In this document: positions 1 to 10,944 of the stretch, one piece after another
Layout: every line of letters starts with the position of its first letter
Numbering within the stretch: position 1 is the stretch's first letter
Source: a bacterium
GTDB taxonomy: Bacteria; Arandabacterota; Arandabacteria; Arandabacterales; Arandabacteraceae
Direction: 5' to 3'
NCBI GenBank assembly: GCA_029933125.1
Contig: JAOZOU010000007.1
Span: forward strand, 1-64,000
DNA: 64,000 nucleotides
The notes under the pieces: generated by a model
The model's input: the letters and a program-made list of their open reading frames with translations, nothing else
Told to the model about the DNA's origin: nothing
Database searches by the model: none
Translations under genes and position numbers: made by a program

Positions 1-646
1 AGCGTCCTGCCACTGCAAAAACAAGCTCAAAAGATCCCCAGAATGTCATCTCCAATACAGCTTCAAGTGTATCTCCAGGACAAAGATACTTGCCATTGCG
101 GGAGTCGTCCAGGATCATAACAAAGGAAGCCGAAAGGTATTCATATTCTCCTATATCAGGATCAACAACGGCGATGGCAGGTAGCCTTCCACAGATGGCG
201 CTATAGCGCCCACAGTAGACCAAACCACATCTGGTTCCCACATTGGTGAGTGCAAACTTGAATATAACTGGCTCGCCAATTACAAGCGTGTCGTCTTCTA
301 TGGTGCAAAACGCCAACAATCCGTTCGATGGCTCCCCCTTCGGTAGATCCCAGAATTCCCTCAACCTGTGGTGCCGGTCGAGTGGTTGCAACTCATAACT
401 GAATTTACGACGACCGTAGGTCGGACCGTACCTTGGCTTCTTATCACTGCCTCCGTATGCCAATAGCCCTCCTGACAGCAGGTAAACCCTCCCCTCGGGG
501 ACACCAGCTGAACACCGGGAGCAAAAGCCCATCCAGTCGGGAAGAGATGGATACACCGCGCAAATGCCCGGCAAGATCCACAGGATTGCTTTCAGAACTG
601 CGGTCGAGAATCTTCTCAACCTGACTGGCACACAGGGCAACTTCAT
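1..646 (-). CDS. Exported protein of unknown function, 3' part outside the window
   Basis: An open frame runs from an ATG at 646 leftwards off the window edge (215 codons seen, no stop). GGGGGG/AGG lies just upstream of the ATG. The N-terminus is a basic stretch (RLRR) followed by a hydrophobic segment (AVLKAILWILPGICAV), which fits a signal peptide or anchor. The mature part is rich in Gly, Tyr and Cys. I recognise no family. A TTGACA promoter sits about 80 bases upstream. The style resembles the neighbouring exported gene at 874-1728. The C-terminus, where a sorting tag like that of its neighbour would lie, is not in the window. Confidence 0.7.
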   Translation of the reverse strand, partial: MKLPCVPVRLRRFSTAVLKAILWILPGICAVYPSLPDWMGFCSRCSAGVPEGRVYLLSGGLLAYGGSDKKPRYGPTYGRRKFSYELQPLDRHHRLREFWDLPKGEPSNGLLAFCTIEDDTLVIGEPVIFKFALTNVGTRCGLVYCGRYSAICGRLPAIAVVDPDIGEYEYLSASFVMILDDSRNGKYLCPGDTLEAVLEMTFWGSFELVFAVAGR

Positions 647-727
647 CCTAACCCCCCTAGTCTCGACTGAAACCCCTCCTCACCAGTCTCTGAACCTCAA
701 GGGAAAGCTTCGCTCGCTCCTATTCAG

Positions 728-755
728 ACTTTACCCAAATACCAGATCCTGTCAA
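728..755 (-). promoter_or_regulatory. Predicted sigma-70-type promoter
   Basis: Minus strand: perfect TTGACA (750-755), 16-base spacer, TAAAGT (728-733). It lies about 80 bases upstream of the start at 646 and would drive that gene. The rest of 647-873 shows nothing else. Confidence 0.5.
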
Positions 756-873
756 CATCCTGCCTGCGCCCCCTCGTCCCACGGGAATTCGAGGGAAAAT
801 AACAAGGCTTGTGATCCGCCAAGCTACGGTCCAGGCCTGGAGCGATCTGCTCAGGAGGGTTTCCCCTCGCCAC

Positions 874-1728
874 CTACCGATAAAGGGCTTTGATGGTGCC
901 CCAGGTCGTTGGTTGCGTGGCAGGTGTGAGGGTACAGAAGCGGCAGGTCCAGAGAGCCTCAAGTGCTCCATATGTGTCGCACCCGTTGGGATCACAATAG
1001 GCATGTCCCTTCGACCACGAGCCTTCGAAACCATAGTCGTGGGTGCGGACTGTCGTGCGAGGATAAACGTAAGGCTCGCTTCCCATCTGGCAGCAGACGG
1101 GATTGCTTGAGCAGCTGTCAACGCATGAGCTTACGTTGTCGAGCACAACATAGGGATGGCCAGTATCATTCTTCCAGGTAAGCAAAACGAGGAAGTCGCC
1201 TCCACAACTTGAAAGGTCAAGACCCGGCTCACTGCCATCGTTGGTGAAGTCTATGTGACAGACGGGAAAGAGGGTTGTGTCAACATAGGTGGGTTGAAAA
1301 TCGCGATTCCCTAACGGCTCTCCAACAGGTTCACCATTCTCATCAGCAGCATAAACTTTGATATTCATACTCTGATCATTTCCTGGGGGGAGCACCCAGT
1401 AAAGAACAATCTCTATCTCATCGAGCGTGAGGCAGGTGCTTGTATCGCAAGCGCTGAGCCAGGGAACAGGATCGCTCATGGTGAAATGAACACCAACTGT
1501 GCGATTTTCGATGCCAGGAATAATGGTCACGTAGGCGCAGTCACTTATGAGGTAGTAGTAGCTGAGCTCACATGTAGGGTCTGAAGATGCATAGATCTGG
1601 CCGTCATTGTAAAGGTGATCGTCGGTGAGCCTTACGACCAGGTGGTCATAGCCATAACCCTGGCTCGCCCCCAAGCTTATGAAGAACGAAATAATGATGA
1701 CGCATCTGTACAAAGTGCCTAACCGCAT
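874..1728 (-). CDS. Exported protein with C-terminal TTWG-type tag, function unknown
   Basis: 284 residues. The signal peptide (about 1-24, RCVIIISFFISLGASQGYG) is followed by a Tyr- and Cys-containing domain with many beta-prone stretches (VVRLTDDHLYNDGQIYA, YVTIIPG, FLVLLTWKND). I do not recognise the family. The last residues, PATQPTTWGTIKALYR, match the C-termini of the unrelated proteins at 12586-13203 and 24338-25498. The body contains several Cys, including a CCQMG pair, which suggests disulphides outside the cytoplasm. The ATG at 1728 follows GAGGTAG. A strong promoter lies 37 bases upstream. The gene is monocistronic or leads into the partial gene at 1-646, which has its own promoter. 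Confidence 0.75.
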   Translation of the reverse strand: MRLGTLYRCVIIISFFISLGASQGYGYDHLVVRLTDDHLYNDGQIYASSDPTCELSYYYLISDCAYVTIIPGIENRTVGVHFTMSDPVPWLSACDTSTCLTLDEIEIVLYWVLPPGNDQSMNIKVYAADENGEPVGEPLGNRDFQPTYVDTTLFPVCHIDFTNDGSEPGLDLSSCGGDFLVLLTWKNDTGHPYVVLDNVSSCVDSCSSNPVCCQMGSEPYVYPRTTVRTHDYGFEGSWSKGHAYCDPNGCDTYGALEALWTCRFCTLTPATQPTTWGTIKALYR

Positions 1729-1764
1729 CTACCTCGTACCCTCAACTCCCGCCCCATCCTGTGC

Positions 1765-1793
1765 ATTTTACCACACCTACTACTTGATGTCAA
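1765..1793 (-). promoter_or_regulatory. Strong predicted promoter for the exported protein
   Basis: Minus strand: TTGACA (1788-1793), 17-base spacer, TAAAAT (1765-1770, 5 of 6 to consensus). It lies immediately upstream of the gene starting at 1728. Confidence 0.6.
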
Positions 1794-1876
1794 CTGCAAC
1801 AAGCCAACCTGTAGGCCCTGTTTTCAAGGCATTGCCCCAGGCAGCTTTCATCATGCCTTCCAGAAATGCAGAAAGT

Positions 1877-1975
1877 TGTGGAAAACACCTGTCGATTTCG
1901 TTTGAACAATGTACATAATCCTTTGGGATATTTGGGATTACAGAGTTATCCACAAAGCAGAACCACTTATCCACA
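1877..1975. promoter_or_regulatory. Cluster of DnaA boxes far from dnaA
   Basis: The gene-poor stretch 1794-2221 contains two perfect TTATCCACA boxes (1946-1954 and 1967-1975, 21 bases apart, same strand) and one TGTGGAAAA (1877-1885, 8 of 9 on the other strand). No convincing gene overlaps them. This could be a DnaA titration or reactivation site, or DnaA control of a flanking gene. The role is inferred. Confidence 0.5.
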
Positions 1976-2221
1976 ATTCCACATCCGCCTCTAGCGTCTG
2001 GTGGATGATGAAGAGACGGGTTCTCAATCGTTACGCGGTATAGCGATCGAGAAGAGCTTTCCATCCAGACAGTTCTTCGTAGGGAAGCAAGCGGACCCAT
2101 TTGCGCCTCAATGCGATCGCCTTCTTTTGTATGCTCTTTCGATATTTCCTACTTGGGGATGGGTCATAATCGTACTCCGCCGGAAACATACTGATTTTGC
2201 GAATACGTAAATCTGGAAGGG

Positions 2222-2845
2222 CTACGTCCGACCCCGGACGATTTCCTTAACACGCATGAGGCGCGTGAGGTTACCTCGCTCCATCTCCGAGAGTTTCATA
2301 GAGATGTAGCGGATGGTCTCCTCGAGGCTGGGTATGAGAACGTACTCAAGGGCATTAACTCTGCGCCTTGTACGTTCGATCTCATCACCTATGAGTTCGA
2401 GGGCCTTCTCCTTGGAGGCAAGCTCAACCATCCTTCCAAGAACACGTTCCATTGCAACAAGAGCTGTATCAAGCTCGGCAGGAGTCGTTGCCAGGCCATA
2501 GGATGCAATCTTGCCTTCGGTGGAGAGCTTAAATTCCGGCACTGCAACGTTCATTATTTGTTGCTTCCGTACCTCGACACACGTCTTGCGTGTCGGCATA
2601 CTCACTGCACCTTCTACAATCTCCGCCCCACCGACAGCCCTTGCTATAAGAAATCGCTTCCACGCTTCCTCAAGCTCATGCTCCACACTTAGACGTAGAT
2701 CCTTGATCTGATGAACAAGCCCCATGAAACGCTTCATGAGCTCATCTTGCTTATCTTTGAGGAGCTTGTGACCACGGCGCGCAAGGACGAGACGCTTGCG
2801 CAGTCTCAGAAGCTCCATTCGTGTTGGATTAACAGCAAGTTTCAT
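2222..2845 (-). CDS. atpD: V/A-type ATPase subunit D (central stalk)
   Basis: 207 residues, the usual length. It begins with the family's LAVNPTRMELLRLRKRL pattern, then long helices predicted to form the antiparallel coiled coil that rotates inside the A3B3 head and joins it to subunits F and C. It is the last gene of the ATPase operon. The ATG at 2845 comes straight after the stop of atpB (2848). No clear terminator is visible downstream. Confidence 0.95.
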   Translation of the reverse strand: MKLAVNPTRMELLRLRKRLVLARRGHKLLKDKQDELMKRFMGLVHQIKDLRLSVEHELEEAWKRFLIARAVGGAEIVEGAVSMPTRKTCVEVRKQQIMNVAVPEFKLSTEGKIASYGLATTPAELDTALVAMERVLGRMVELASKEKALELIGDEIERTRRRVNALEYVLIPSLEETIRYISMKLSEMERGNLTRLMRVKEIVRGRT

Positions 2846-2847
2846 AG

Positions 2848-4269
2848 CTACTGTGTCTTCGCCTCCGCCTCAGCAAGCTCACCCTCTTCAACCTTCTTGA
2901 ATCTTGGCAGATACTTATCGAGCCATTCCTGACGAATTCGCTTAAGTTCAACGGTTGGAAAGACTGAAAGAAGTTCCCAACCCAGATCGAGTGTCTGCTC
3001 TATGGATCTATCCTCATATTCGCCTTGCGAAACATAACGCTCCTCGAATGTGTGTGCGAACTTGAGATATTGCTTATCCATCTCACTCAGGGCAGCCTCC
3101 CCGAGGATGACTGCGAGCTCCTCCGCTTCCTTGCCCCTCGCATACGCTGCAAAGAGCTGATTGAAGATGTCTGAATGATCTTCGCGCGTCTTACCTGGAC
3201 CTATTCCCTTGTCCTTAAGACGTGAAAGTGAAGGTAGAACATCGATTGGAGGCGAAACCTTCTTCTTGTGCAATGCCCTCGAAAGGAAGATCTGCCCCTC
3301 GGTGATATAACCCGTGAGGTCTGGTATGGGATGTGTCTTGTCATCCTCAGGCATGGTGAGGATTGGAATCAGCGTGATGGAACCCTTCTTACCTTTAAGC
3401 CTTCCAGCTCTTTCATAGATTGTTGCAAGGTCCGTGTAGAGATAGCCAGGATACCCTCTTCTACCGGGTATCTCCTTTCTTGCGGCTGAAACCTCACGCA
3501 ATGCCTCGCAGTAGTTGGTCATGTCGCTCAGGATGACGAGAACATGCATATCCTTATCAAATGCCAGGAATTCAGCGGTCGTCAGAGCAAGTCTCGGCGT
3601 TGCGATACGCTCAATGGCAGGATCATCAGCAAGATTTATAAAAAGTACAGCTCGGTCAATGGCGCCCGTCTTGCGCATATCTGCAATGAAGAAGTGAGCC
3701 TCCTCAAAAGTTATACCCATTGCCCCGAAGACAACAGCAAAGGACTCCTCCTTGCCGAGCACCTTAGCCTGACGAGCAATCTGAGCAGCAAGCCTATTGT
3801 GGGGAAGGCCTGAACCAGAAAAGATTGGAAGCTTCTGTCCTCTAACAAGGGTGTTCAGCCCATCGATAGCAGAAATACCTGTCTGGATGAACTCGCTTGG
3901 ATAGTCACGTGCAGTTGGATTGTAGGGGCTTCCACTGATGTCTCTTCTTACCTCAGGTATTATCTTGGGACCACCATCGATTGGACGACCAAGCCCATCA
4001 AAGACTCTGCCAAGCATGTCACTTGAAAGGCCAATCTCAATCCCCTTGCCGAGGAATCTTACCTTACTTTTGAAGACGTCAACACCGGTGGTGCCTTCGA
4101 AGAGCTGGATGAGCGCCTTGTCCCTATCGACTTCAAGCACCCTTCCCCTTCTTACCTCACCATTGGGGAGCTCAACCTCAACAATTTCCTCGTACTTTGC
4201 TCCCTCAATCTCCTCAACAAGAACCAAAGGACCTGTGATGTGTCTGATTGTTAGGTACTCTTTGAGCAT
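2848..4269 (-). CDS. atpB: V/A-type ATPase subunit B (regulatory nucleotide-binding)
   Basis: 473 residues, full length. The non-catalytic subunit of the A3B3 hexamer. It has the family landmarks GPLVLVEE near the N-terminus, [11 protein letters not shown] in place of the P-loop (which marks it as B rather than A), and [32 protein letters not shown]. The C-terminus is acidic and Ala/Glu-rich. The start ATG at 4269 lies 14 bases after atpA, with GGGGAGAG upstream. Confidence 0.96.
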   Translation of the reverse strand: MLKEYLTIRHITGPLVLVEEIEGAKYEEIVEVELPNGEVRRGRVLEVDRDKALIQLFEGTTGVDVFKSKVRFLGKGIEIGLSSDMLGRVFDGLGRPIDGGPKIIPEVRRDISGSPYNPTARDYPSEFIQTGISAIDGLNTLVRGQKLPIFSGSGLPHNRLAAQIARQAKVLGKEESFAVVFGAMGITFEEAHFFIADMRKTGAIDRAVLFINLADDPAIERIATPRLALTTAEFLAFDKDMHVLVILSDMTNYCEALREVSAARKEIPGRRGYPGYLYTDLATIYERAGRLKGKKGSITLIPILTMPEDDKTHPIPDLTGYITEGQIFLSRALHKKKVSPPIDVLPSLSRLKDKGIGPGKTREDHSDIFNQLFAAYARGKEAEELAVILGEAALSEMDKQYLKFAHTFEERYVSQGEYEDRSIEQTLDLGWELLSVFPTVELKRIRQEWLDKYLPRFKKVEEGELAEAEAKTQ

Positions 4270-4283
4270 CGCCTCTCCCCTCG

Positions 4284-6059
4284 CTACTCAACGGTGGCGG
4301 CAATCAAGGTTTCCATTTCCTTGTCAATCTCGTCCTTGATAGCACGGATATCGTCGATTCTATCCTCAGGCTCATACTTAGCCCTTGCAATGCGTTCGCG
4401 CACGGCCATCTTCTCAATTGCTGTTATTGGAACACCGCGCTCGAGCGCCTCACGAGCTGCCCGACCAAAGTAAAGCACAACCTTTAGCATCTCATACTGC
4501 TTCTGAAGAGATGTGTAAGTGTCGACCTCATGGAAGGCATTTTGATGGAGAAAGTCTTCACGAATTGACCTTGCAACCTCCAGCGTGAGCCTATCATTGG
4601 GTGAAAGAGCCTCAACACCAACGAGACGCACTATCTCTGCGAGATCAGCCTCCTCCTGCAATATGCGCATAGCCTCACTCCTGAGATCAACCCAATCTGG
4701 TGCAACGTTTTCTGTAAGCCAAGGATCGAGATTCTCATAATAAAGGGAATAGCTATTGAGCCAGCTTATTGCAGGGAAGTGGCGCTTGTAGGCAAGATGA
4801 TCCTCTAGACTCCAGAATACCTTAACAACTCGAAGAGTTGCCTGAACGACAGGATCAGAAAGATCACCACCTGGAGGTGAGACAGCACCAATCACAGAAA
4901 GAGCACCTTCTCGTCCATCGCTTCCCAGGCATTTCACCCTACCGGCTCTTTCATAGAATTCGGCAACACGTGCACTAAGATATGCAGGATAGCCCTCCTC
5001 CCCTGGCATCTCCTCAAGGCGTCCTGAGATCTCACGCATCGCCTCCGCCCAGCGCGACGTTGAGTCAGCCATAACAGCAACGCTATAGCCCATATCGCGG
5101 AAGTACTCAGCGATTGTTATCCCTGTATAGACTGATGCCTCACGGGCTGCAACAGGCATATTGGAGGTGTTTGCAATAAGAACTGTTCGCTTCATCAAGG
5201 GTTCACCACTTCGCGGATCTTTAAGTTCGGGGAACTCAAGCAAAACATCCGTCATCTCATTCCCACGCTCACCACAACCGATGTAAACAATGATCTCAGC
5301 ATCTGCCCACTTAGCAAGCTGGTGCTGGATGACTGTCTTGCCCGATCCAAAAGGACCAGGAACACATGCCGTGCCTCCCTTGCCAACAGGAAAGAGGGCA
5401 TCAATTACACGCTGACCTGTTGAGAGCGGAACGATGGGGGGAAGCTTCTCGCTGTAGGGTCTTCCCATACGCACGGGCCAGCGCTGGATGAGGCTGAGAT
5501 CGCGTACACCTTCAGGTGTTTCAATCTTTCCGATTACATCCTCCACAGTGTAATCGCCTTCAGCAATCTCAAGGATCTTTCCCCTCATTCGTGGCGGGAT
5601 CATTATCTTGTGAACAACCAGTACTGTCTCATTGACTGTCCCGATGATATCACCAGGTCCAACTTCCGCTCCGGGTTGAACCGTTGGGACAAAGTGCCAG
5701 CGCTTCTCGCGATCAAGAGCAGGAATGTCAACACCCCTTGTAATGTAGTCACCAACCATTATCCTGATAACATCGAGGGGTCGCTGAATACCATCGTATA
5801 TCGATTCAATCAATCCCGGACCAAGCTCAACCGAAAGAGGCGAACCCGTTGGATAGACTGGTTCACCAGCCCCAATACCACCTGTCTCCTCATAGACCTG
5901 AATGGAAGCAAGATCCTCGCGAAGCTCAATTACCTCACCAATCAGTCGCTTCTCGCTAACCCTCACAACGTCATACATCTTGCTTCCTTCCATACCCTCT
6001 GCGACAACAAGTGGACCTGCAACTTTAACGATTTTTCCAGGTTTGAGGTCTTCAGCCAC
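4284..6059 (-). CDS. atpA: V/A-type ATPase catalytic subunit A
   Basis: 591 residues from a GTG start at 6059, which gives the conserved N-terminus [24 protein letters not shown] ribosome site lies 9 bases upstream. A longer open frame upstream encodes non-family sequence across atpF and is rejected. The P-loop GPFGSGKT is at about 235-242, and the catalytic segment around [13 protein letters not shown] follows. It hydrolyses or makes ATP at the A/B interface. It follows atpF by 19 bases. Confidence 0.96.
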   Translation of the reverse strand: MAEDLKPGKIVKVAGPLVVAEGMEGSKMYDVVRVSEKRLIGEVIELREDLASIQVYEETGGIGAGEPVYPTGSPLSVELGPGLIESIYDGIQRPLDVIRIMVGDYITRGVDIPALDREKRWHFVPTVQPGAEVGPGDIIGTVNETVLVVHKIMIPPRMRGKILEIAEGDYTVEDVIGKIETPEGVRDLSLIQRWPVRMGRPYSEKLPPIVPLSTGQRVIDALFPVGKGGTACVPGPFGSGKTVIQHQLAKWADAEIIVYIGCGERGNEMTDVLLEFPELKDPRSGEPLMKRTVLIANTSNMPVAAREASVYTGITIAEYFRDMGYSVAVMADSTSRWAEAMREISGRLEEMPGEEGYPAYLSARVAEFYERAGRVKCLGSDGREGALSVIGAVSPPGGDLSDPVVQATLRVVKVFWSLEDHLAYKRHFPAISWLNSYSLYYENLDPWLTENVAPDWVDLRSEAMRILQEEADLAEIVRLVGVEALSPNDRLTLEVARSIREDFLHQNAFHEVDTYTSLQKQYEMLKVVLYFGRAAREALERGVPITAIEKMAVRERIARAKYEPEDRIDDIRAIKDEIDKEMETLIAATVE

Positions 6060-6078
6060 TGGAGCGAACCCCCTTTGA

Positions 6079-6405
6079 TTATTCAATCTTAAGGATGTCT
6101 GTTCCAAGTGCACGCTTAAGCACCTGGGAAAGCTTCCTGAGTCCAATCTTTTGTGAGCCTGCACTTGATGGCACAAGCACAACGCTCGGTTCATATTGCT
6201 TTGAAGATTCAGCTATAATGTCGCCGATTTCCTTCCCAACATCCTCAGTAACGAATATTACAGCATGTTCCTTCTTGCGAATTAGCCTTGCAATCACCTT
6301 GCGAGCATCATCAGCCGATTCAACAGGAAAGGCGTCAACCCCCAAGCCCTCAAATGCCACAACAGTTGCCTTTTCCCCTACAAGCGCCAGTTGCTTATTC
6401 AACAC
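6079..6405 (-). CDS. atpF: V/A-type ATPase subunit F
   Basis: 108 residues from a GTG at 6405, chosen because GGGGAGG sits 7 bases upstream and the protein then begins in family style ([23 protein letters not shown]). The small Rossmann-like central-stalk subunit binds D. It contains [14 protein letters not shown]. The start overlaps the end of atpC by 11 bases, which suggests translational coupling. Confidence 0.9.
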   Translation of the reverse strand: MLNKQLALVGEKATVVAFEGLGVDAFPVESADDARKVIARLIRKKEHAVIFVTEDVGKEIGDIIAESSKQYEPSVVLVPSSAGSQKIGLRKLSQVLKRALGTDILKIE

Positions 6406-7420
6406 TTGCAAGCCTCCCCTTGAGAGCCTCAGGCGCAATTGCGCGCTCCTTCGCCGCAAGAATTAGTCTCAGCATCCTTATCTCATTCTCTTTAAGCAAG
6501 GCATATGCAATTATTATTTCAAGTCCAAATGTGAAATAGCGAGCGAGGTGCAGGAAGGAGATAAGATAGTTGTCAATCTCCCTTTCAAGATCAACAAATG
6601 TGCCACCCCTTTCTATGCCCTCACCACCAATCTCAATGATTGGTTTATAGGGACTGAATTCAAAACGCTGGCGAACTTCATCGAGGGGAAGTGAATATGT
6701 TTCCCTAAGGTCTGTGAGTTTAACAAAGCCACCGGAGATAAGAAGTTCGGGAAGATTGCGGGATTCAATACCGAGGTAACGTCCGCGCATAAAGGTTCGG
6801 ATGTTTGCAAGATCAATCCAGGTGCGAATGAGGGCTTCAAGATAGAGCGAACCATAACTTCGCGCACGTTCGAGGAAGAGGTGAAACATTGCCCTGTCAA
6901 TCACCGTATCACCTTCAGATGGATCCCTTGACTTGGAGACCTTATCAAGCGCTTCACTTGCAGGTTCAAAGAAGATATCAGGCAAAGCCTCAAGGGCTTC
7001 GGTCTTTAGCGCCGCCGTCAAGATGTCAGGAGAATAGCGGCTGTAGTCGTAGTAAAGGTGAGCAAGGTCACGGCCCGAAACTTTTTCTCTGATAGCAACT
7101 TTGAGATTCTGGAAGTCATACTTGAGTCTCAAGATGTCACTGACATCCGGATCCAGGGTAAGAGCATCAACGAGGGCAAGTACGCGTCGGGTCTCATTGT
7201 GGAGGCAACCGACATAGCCTATTTCTTCCATCTCGTCAAGATGCACACCATAGTCAGTATCCGAAAGAAGCCTTAGCGCCTCGTCAAGATCTCTGGCTTC
7301 TGCGATCCGCTCGAGTCGCTGTCTGCCAAGGAGCCGCATCTCAAGTGCCCTTATGCGGCCACAGGCATAGGCATATCGCTCATCGTGACTTGATACTCTG
7401 TGTGCCTGAAGATACTTCAC
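6395..7420 (-). CDS. atpC: V/A-type ATPase subunit C (d-type, stalk-rotor connector)
   Basis: 341 residues, all-helical, of the AtpC/V-type d family (YAYACGRIRALEMRLL at the N-terminus; DVSDILRLKYDFQNLKVAIREK inside). It sits on the membrane ring and couples it to the D/F axle. The GTG start at 7420 overlaps the atpE stop by 4 bases (GTGA). Confidence 0.9.
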   Translation of the reverse strand: MKYLQAHRVSSHDERYAYACGRIRALEMRLLGRQRLERIAEARDLDEALRLLSDTDYGVHLDEMEEIGYVGCLHNETRRVLALVDALTLDPDVSDILRLKYDFQNLKVAIREKVSGRDLAHLYYDYSRYSPDILTAALKTEALEALPDIFFEPASEALDKVSKSRDPSEGDTVIDRAMFHLFLERARSYGSLYLEALIRTWIDLANIRTFMRGRYLGIESRNLPELLISGGFVKLTDLRETYSLPLDEVRQRFEFSPYKPIIEIGGEGIERGGTFVDLEREIDNYLISFLHLARYFTFGLEIIIAYALLKENEIRMLRLILAAKERAIAPEALKGRLASVE

Positions 7421-8052
7421 GCCTCGCTCCCCTGCTCCTTGACCTTCCCACCAAATAGAACCTGCGAAATTTCAGTCTCAATTTCATCACGCACCATACC
7501 GAGGAGCGTGTCAAATGTTGAATTACTCTCAGATCTGGCTCTTTTGAGTATGAATCCTCCTTTGATGCTGTGGGAGTCTTCACACAGCTTCACCTCACCC
7601 CGCTTGCCCTGTCGCTTGAGCTCCCCGTTGAGTCTGTCGAGAAAGTCAGGTGGCAGCGCTTTGCGATCCTCAGCATCGAGGATTATCTCCTCATCACCAG
7701 CCTCCACTGCCGAAAGCAGAAGCTTCCAGGTGATGCCATAGCCACTTTCACGATCCTTTTGCCTCAGACTTTCAAGAGCTCTTGCGAATACCTCATCGAT
7801 AACCTTTCCCTTCTCAGCGAGGACTGCCTTGCGAGCTTCAAGTTCTCGAAGACTCACCTGCCTGCGCACATACTCAGACGCCTCTTCCTTAGCCCTTGCC
7901 TCAAATTCCTGCCTTATTCTCTCTGCCTCGGTCTTGGCTTCCTCAAGGATGCGACTTGCCTCGCTCTTTCCCTCTTCAATTATCTTGCTTGCTTCACTCT
8001 CAGCATCAGCAATTATCTTACGCTTAAGTTTATCGAGTTTGCCTTGCTCCAT
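7417..8052 (-). CDS. atpE: V/A-type ATPase subunit E (peripheral stalk)
   Basis: 211 residues. The N-terminal half (about 1-95) is a long charged helix with AE(S)EASKI(I)EEGK-type heptads that pairs with subunit H/G. The C-terminal half is the globular head-binding domain. The ATG at 8052 has GAGGATAA upstream. It lies between the proteolipid gene and atpC. Confidence 0.92.
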   Translation of the reverse strand: MEQGKLDKLKRKIIADAESEASKIIEEGKSEASRILEEAKTEAERIRQEFEARAKEEASEYVRRQVSLRELEARKAVLAEKGKVIDEVFARALESLRQKDRESGYGITWKLLLSAVEAGDEEIILDAEDRKALPPDFLDRLNGELKRQGKRGEVKLCEDSHSIKGGFILKRARSESNSTFDTLLGMVRDEIETEISQVLFGGKVKEQGSEA

Positions 8053-8073
8053 TTATCCTCGGCTCCCTCTCAT

Positions 8074-8553
<480 letters not shown>

Positions 8554-8592
8554 TTAGCCTCTCCTTCCTGTCTGACCAAGACCATGCAAATC

Positions 8593-10572
8593 CTAACTTG
8601 GCTTGTCAACCAAAGTTGTATATTTGAGTTCCCTGGCAAACGGTTTGAAGCGCTTTCCACCCCCTTCGAAGAATTTTGGATAGAATTCAACGTACTGAAG
8701 ACGTGCCGAATGGACAAAACCACCTAGTGCATTGACTGCTATGTTCAATGTGTGCCCTCCGGCAAGAACAAGAATCATCGCTGGATAGCCAATGACAGGT
8801 ATTCCCTTTGCCATGAGAGCCACAGCATTTATGACCATTGCAATGCCACCTGTTGCAAGTCCAAGAGCAAGCAACCTGGCATAGGAGAGTACATCACCAA
8901 GATAGCCTGTTATGCCGTAGAGGTTATAGAAACCCCATCCCAATCTCACAACGGGATTCTTGCCAACCCGATGACTGAAACCGATGATTGCAATTGCTGA
9001 AACAATTGCAGCCCACTTAAACATTGGGATGTGAGCCTGGCTAATTGCTCCCATCTTTGCAGCACCGAAAAGAACTGCAGACCAGAGCAAAACAATCCAG
9101 GTGACCTGATCGAAGATGGCAGCAAGAGGATCACGTGCTCTCAGATTTTCAATCATCTCGACAATCAATCCGAAGGTGACCTGGATGAATCCAAGAGCGA
9201 GTGCCAATCCAAACATAAGCATAGGATTCTTCATGGGATCAAATTGCATAAGGGTATGGCGAAGGGTAACCACGAATCCAAGCCAAGGTGGTACCGTCTC
9301 TTCGGTCAGACCAAACCAGCCACCTGTTATTGCTCCCATGAAGATCGTTGCTAAGCCACCTGCGAAAATCAGCCAGAGAAGTTTGTGTCCGGCTCTTAAG
9401 TATCTCATGAGAAGCAAGGAGAGAATTACGAGCACAATACCATAGCCTGCATCAGTGAGGCAGAAGCCGAAAAACAATGCGAAGAAGGGTGCAGCCAGGG
9501 GAGTGGGATCAACCTCACGGGCATGAGGCATGCCATAGAGCTCTGTTATCACTTCGAAGGGTCTCACGATGCGCGGGTTGCGGAGTTCAATTGGTGGTGA
9601 CTCGTCGGGTTCAGGCTCAATCTTGAGAACTTCCGCTGATTCAACAGCCGCCTCAACATCTTTCACCAGCCGATCAAACTCATGACGCCTTATCCAGCCC
9701 TCAATCATCCCCACCCTTTCAGTCGTGCCAACGAGACTCTGTGCGTGCACACGATGAGCCTCCTGGGCGAAGTAGTCATGGACGATCATGAGCTTGGGCT
9801 TGTGGCTTGCAAGCTCCTGCCCCTTTGCTCTTAAAGCCTCGAGCTCAGCATTTATCCTTTCGACTTCTTCCCTTGTCTGGGCTATGAGCTGCCTGGGCAA
9901 GCCCTTAAGATCTTCAAAGGTTTCGGCTTCAAAATCATTACGGCGGAGAATCTCCTCAACCGCCTCCCGTTCATCAAGGTGATACCAAATTATAAGATTT
10001 GCTACACGCTCCTTGTGGCTTACGATTTCAAGTGTATATGTCTCGCTAACCTCACTCAGAGCGATTTCAAGTGTCTCAGGCGTCCGCCCGGTAAGCGTAC
10101 CCATCGCAACTGCAACATGCTGTGTGGGTGCGATCTCCTCGAGGGGAACATCAAGGGCTGACCATGGGCTCAAGCGCGCAATAAAGCCTTCGAATTGAGT
10201 AAGGCGTGTGCGAAGCTCTGTTCTTTTTGCTTCGAGGTCATCAACCTCTTTAAGAACAGATTGGTAATCAAATTCTCTTGTTATCTTCTCAAAATCTTCT
10301 CTCGTTACAATGACTTTGCCACCGCCGAAGCCACCAAGAATGCCACCCTTCTCCTCGAATTCACTCAGACTCTCTATTGCTCTTCTGATATCATTTGCAG
10401 TGCGATCAGCTTCGACCGATGTTACCTCGCTCACCTCGACATCTTCAGCAACCGGGCTTTCCCTAAGGTCAAGTATTTGCACCGAGCCCTTGTCCTGAAG
10501 GAGGGCAAGGAGACGATCCCGCTCGGAGCGAGGAAAGAAGATTGCTATTTTCTGCATGGGCATTAGACCCAT
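8593..10572 (-). CDS. atpI: V/A-type ATPase membrane subunit I (a subunit)
   Basis: About 659 residues. The N-terminal soluble half with two coiled-coil arms (about 1-340) anchors the peripheral stalks. The C-terminal half has about seven to eight membrane helices and carries the ion half-channels. The conserved segment DVLSYARLLALGLATGGIAM includes the essential Arg. The exact start is uncertain: ATGs at 10572, 10563 and 10557 are all possible. I take 10572, directly at the atpH stop. Confidence 0.93.
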   Translation of the reverse strand: MGLMPMQKIAIFFPRSERDRLLALLQDKGSVQILDLRESPVAEDVEVSEVTSVEADRTANDIRRAIESLSEFEEKGGILGGFGGGKVIVTREDFEKITREFDYQSVLKEVDDLEAKRTELRTRLTQFEGFIARLSPWSALDVPLEEIAPTQHVAVAMGTLTGRTPETLEIALSEVSETYTLEIVSHKERVANLIIWYHLDEREAVEEILRRNDFEAETFEDLKGLPRQLIAQTREEVERINAELEALRAKGQELASHKPKLMIVHDYFAQEAHRVHAQSLVGTTERVGMIEGWIRRHEFDRLVKDVEAAVESAEVLKIEPEPDESPPIELRNPRIVRPFEVITELYGMPHAREVDPTPLAAPFFALFFGFCLTDAGYGIVLVILSLLLMRYLRAGHKLLWLIFAGGLATIFMGAITGGWFGLTEETVPPWLGFVVTLRHTLMQFDPMKNPMLMFGLALALGFIQVTFGLIVEMIENLRARDPLAAIFDQVTWIVLLWSAVLFGAAKMGAISQAHIPMFKWAAIVSAIAIIGFSHRVGKNPVVRLGWGFYNLYGITGYLGDVLSYARLLALGLATGGIAMVINAVALMAKGIPVIGYPAMILVLAGGHTLNIAVNALGGFVHSARLQYVEFYPKFFEGGGKRFKPFARELKYTTLVDKPS

Positions 10573-10573
10573 A

Positions 10574-10885
10574 TCAGCCAAGCACCCTTTCTATGAGAAG
10601 ATCAACAGCCCTATCGATGTTCGCCGATGCCTGATGCTTTATTGCTTCAACATCCTCTCGCTCACGATTTGCAATCTCCTCGATGCGCTTCTTGGCTTCC
10701 TCTTCAGCAGCTCGAAGAGCTTGCTTCACCTTTTCATTGCCTTCTTTGCGAGCTTCCTCGATGAGATTGCGTGCATCTTCACGGGCTTTTGCAATTATCT
10801 CACCCCTCTGCTTACGCGCATCCTCAAGCATCTTTGCGGCTTGAGCCTCTATGGCTTTTATCCCATGGATGACCTCTTTTACCAT
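10574..10885 (-). CDS. atpH: V/A-type ATPase subunit H/G (peripheral stalk)
   Basis: 103 residues, almost entirely a charged helix (Ala/Glu/Lys/Arg heptads) ending in ANIDRAVDLLIERVLG. It pairs with subunit E to form the peripheral stalk. It is the first gene of the operon. A good promoter lies about 60 bases upstream, and AGGAGG precedes the ATG. Confidence 0.9.
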   Translation of the reverse strand: MVKEVIHGIKAIEAQAAKMLEDARKQRGEIIAKAREDARNLIEEARKEGNEKVKQALRAAEEEAKKRIEEIANREREDVEAIKHQASANIDRAVDLLIERVLG

Positions 10886-10944
10886 GCAGTCCTCCTACTG
10901 GCCCATGCGTTATCGAGACATAAAAAATGCCAAAGCGTCATATG

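Noticed and set aside
1780-2100. A 106-codon frame on the minus strand in the DnaA-box region
   Set aside because: No ribosome site, no family features, and its end runs through the promoter of the gene at 1728.
5610-6092. 160-codon frame antisense to atpA
   Set aside because: Shadow of the conserved catalytic-subunit gene.
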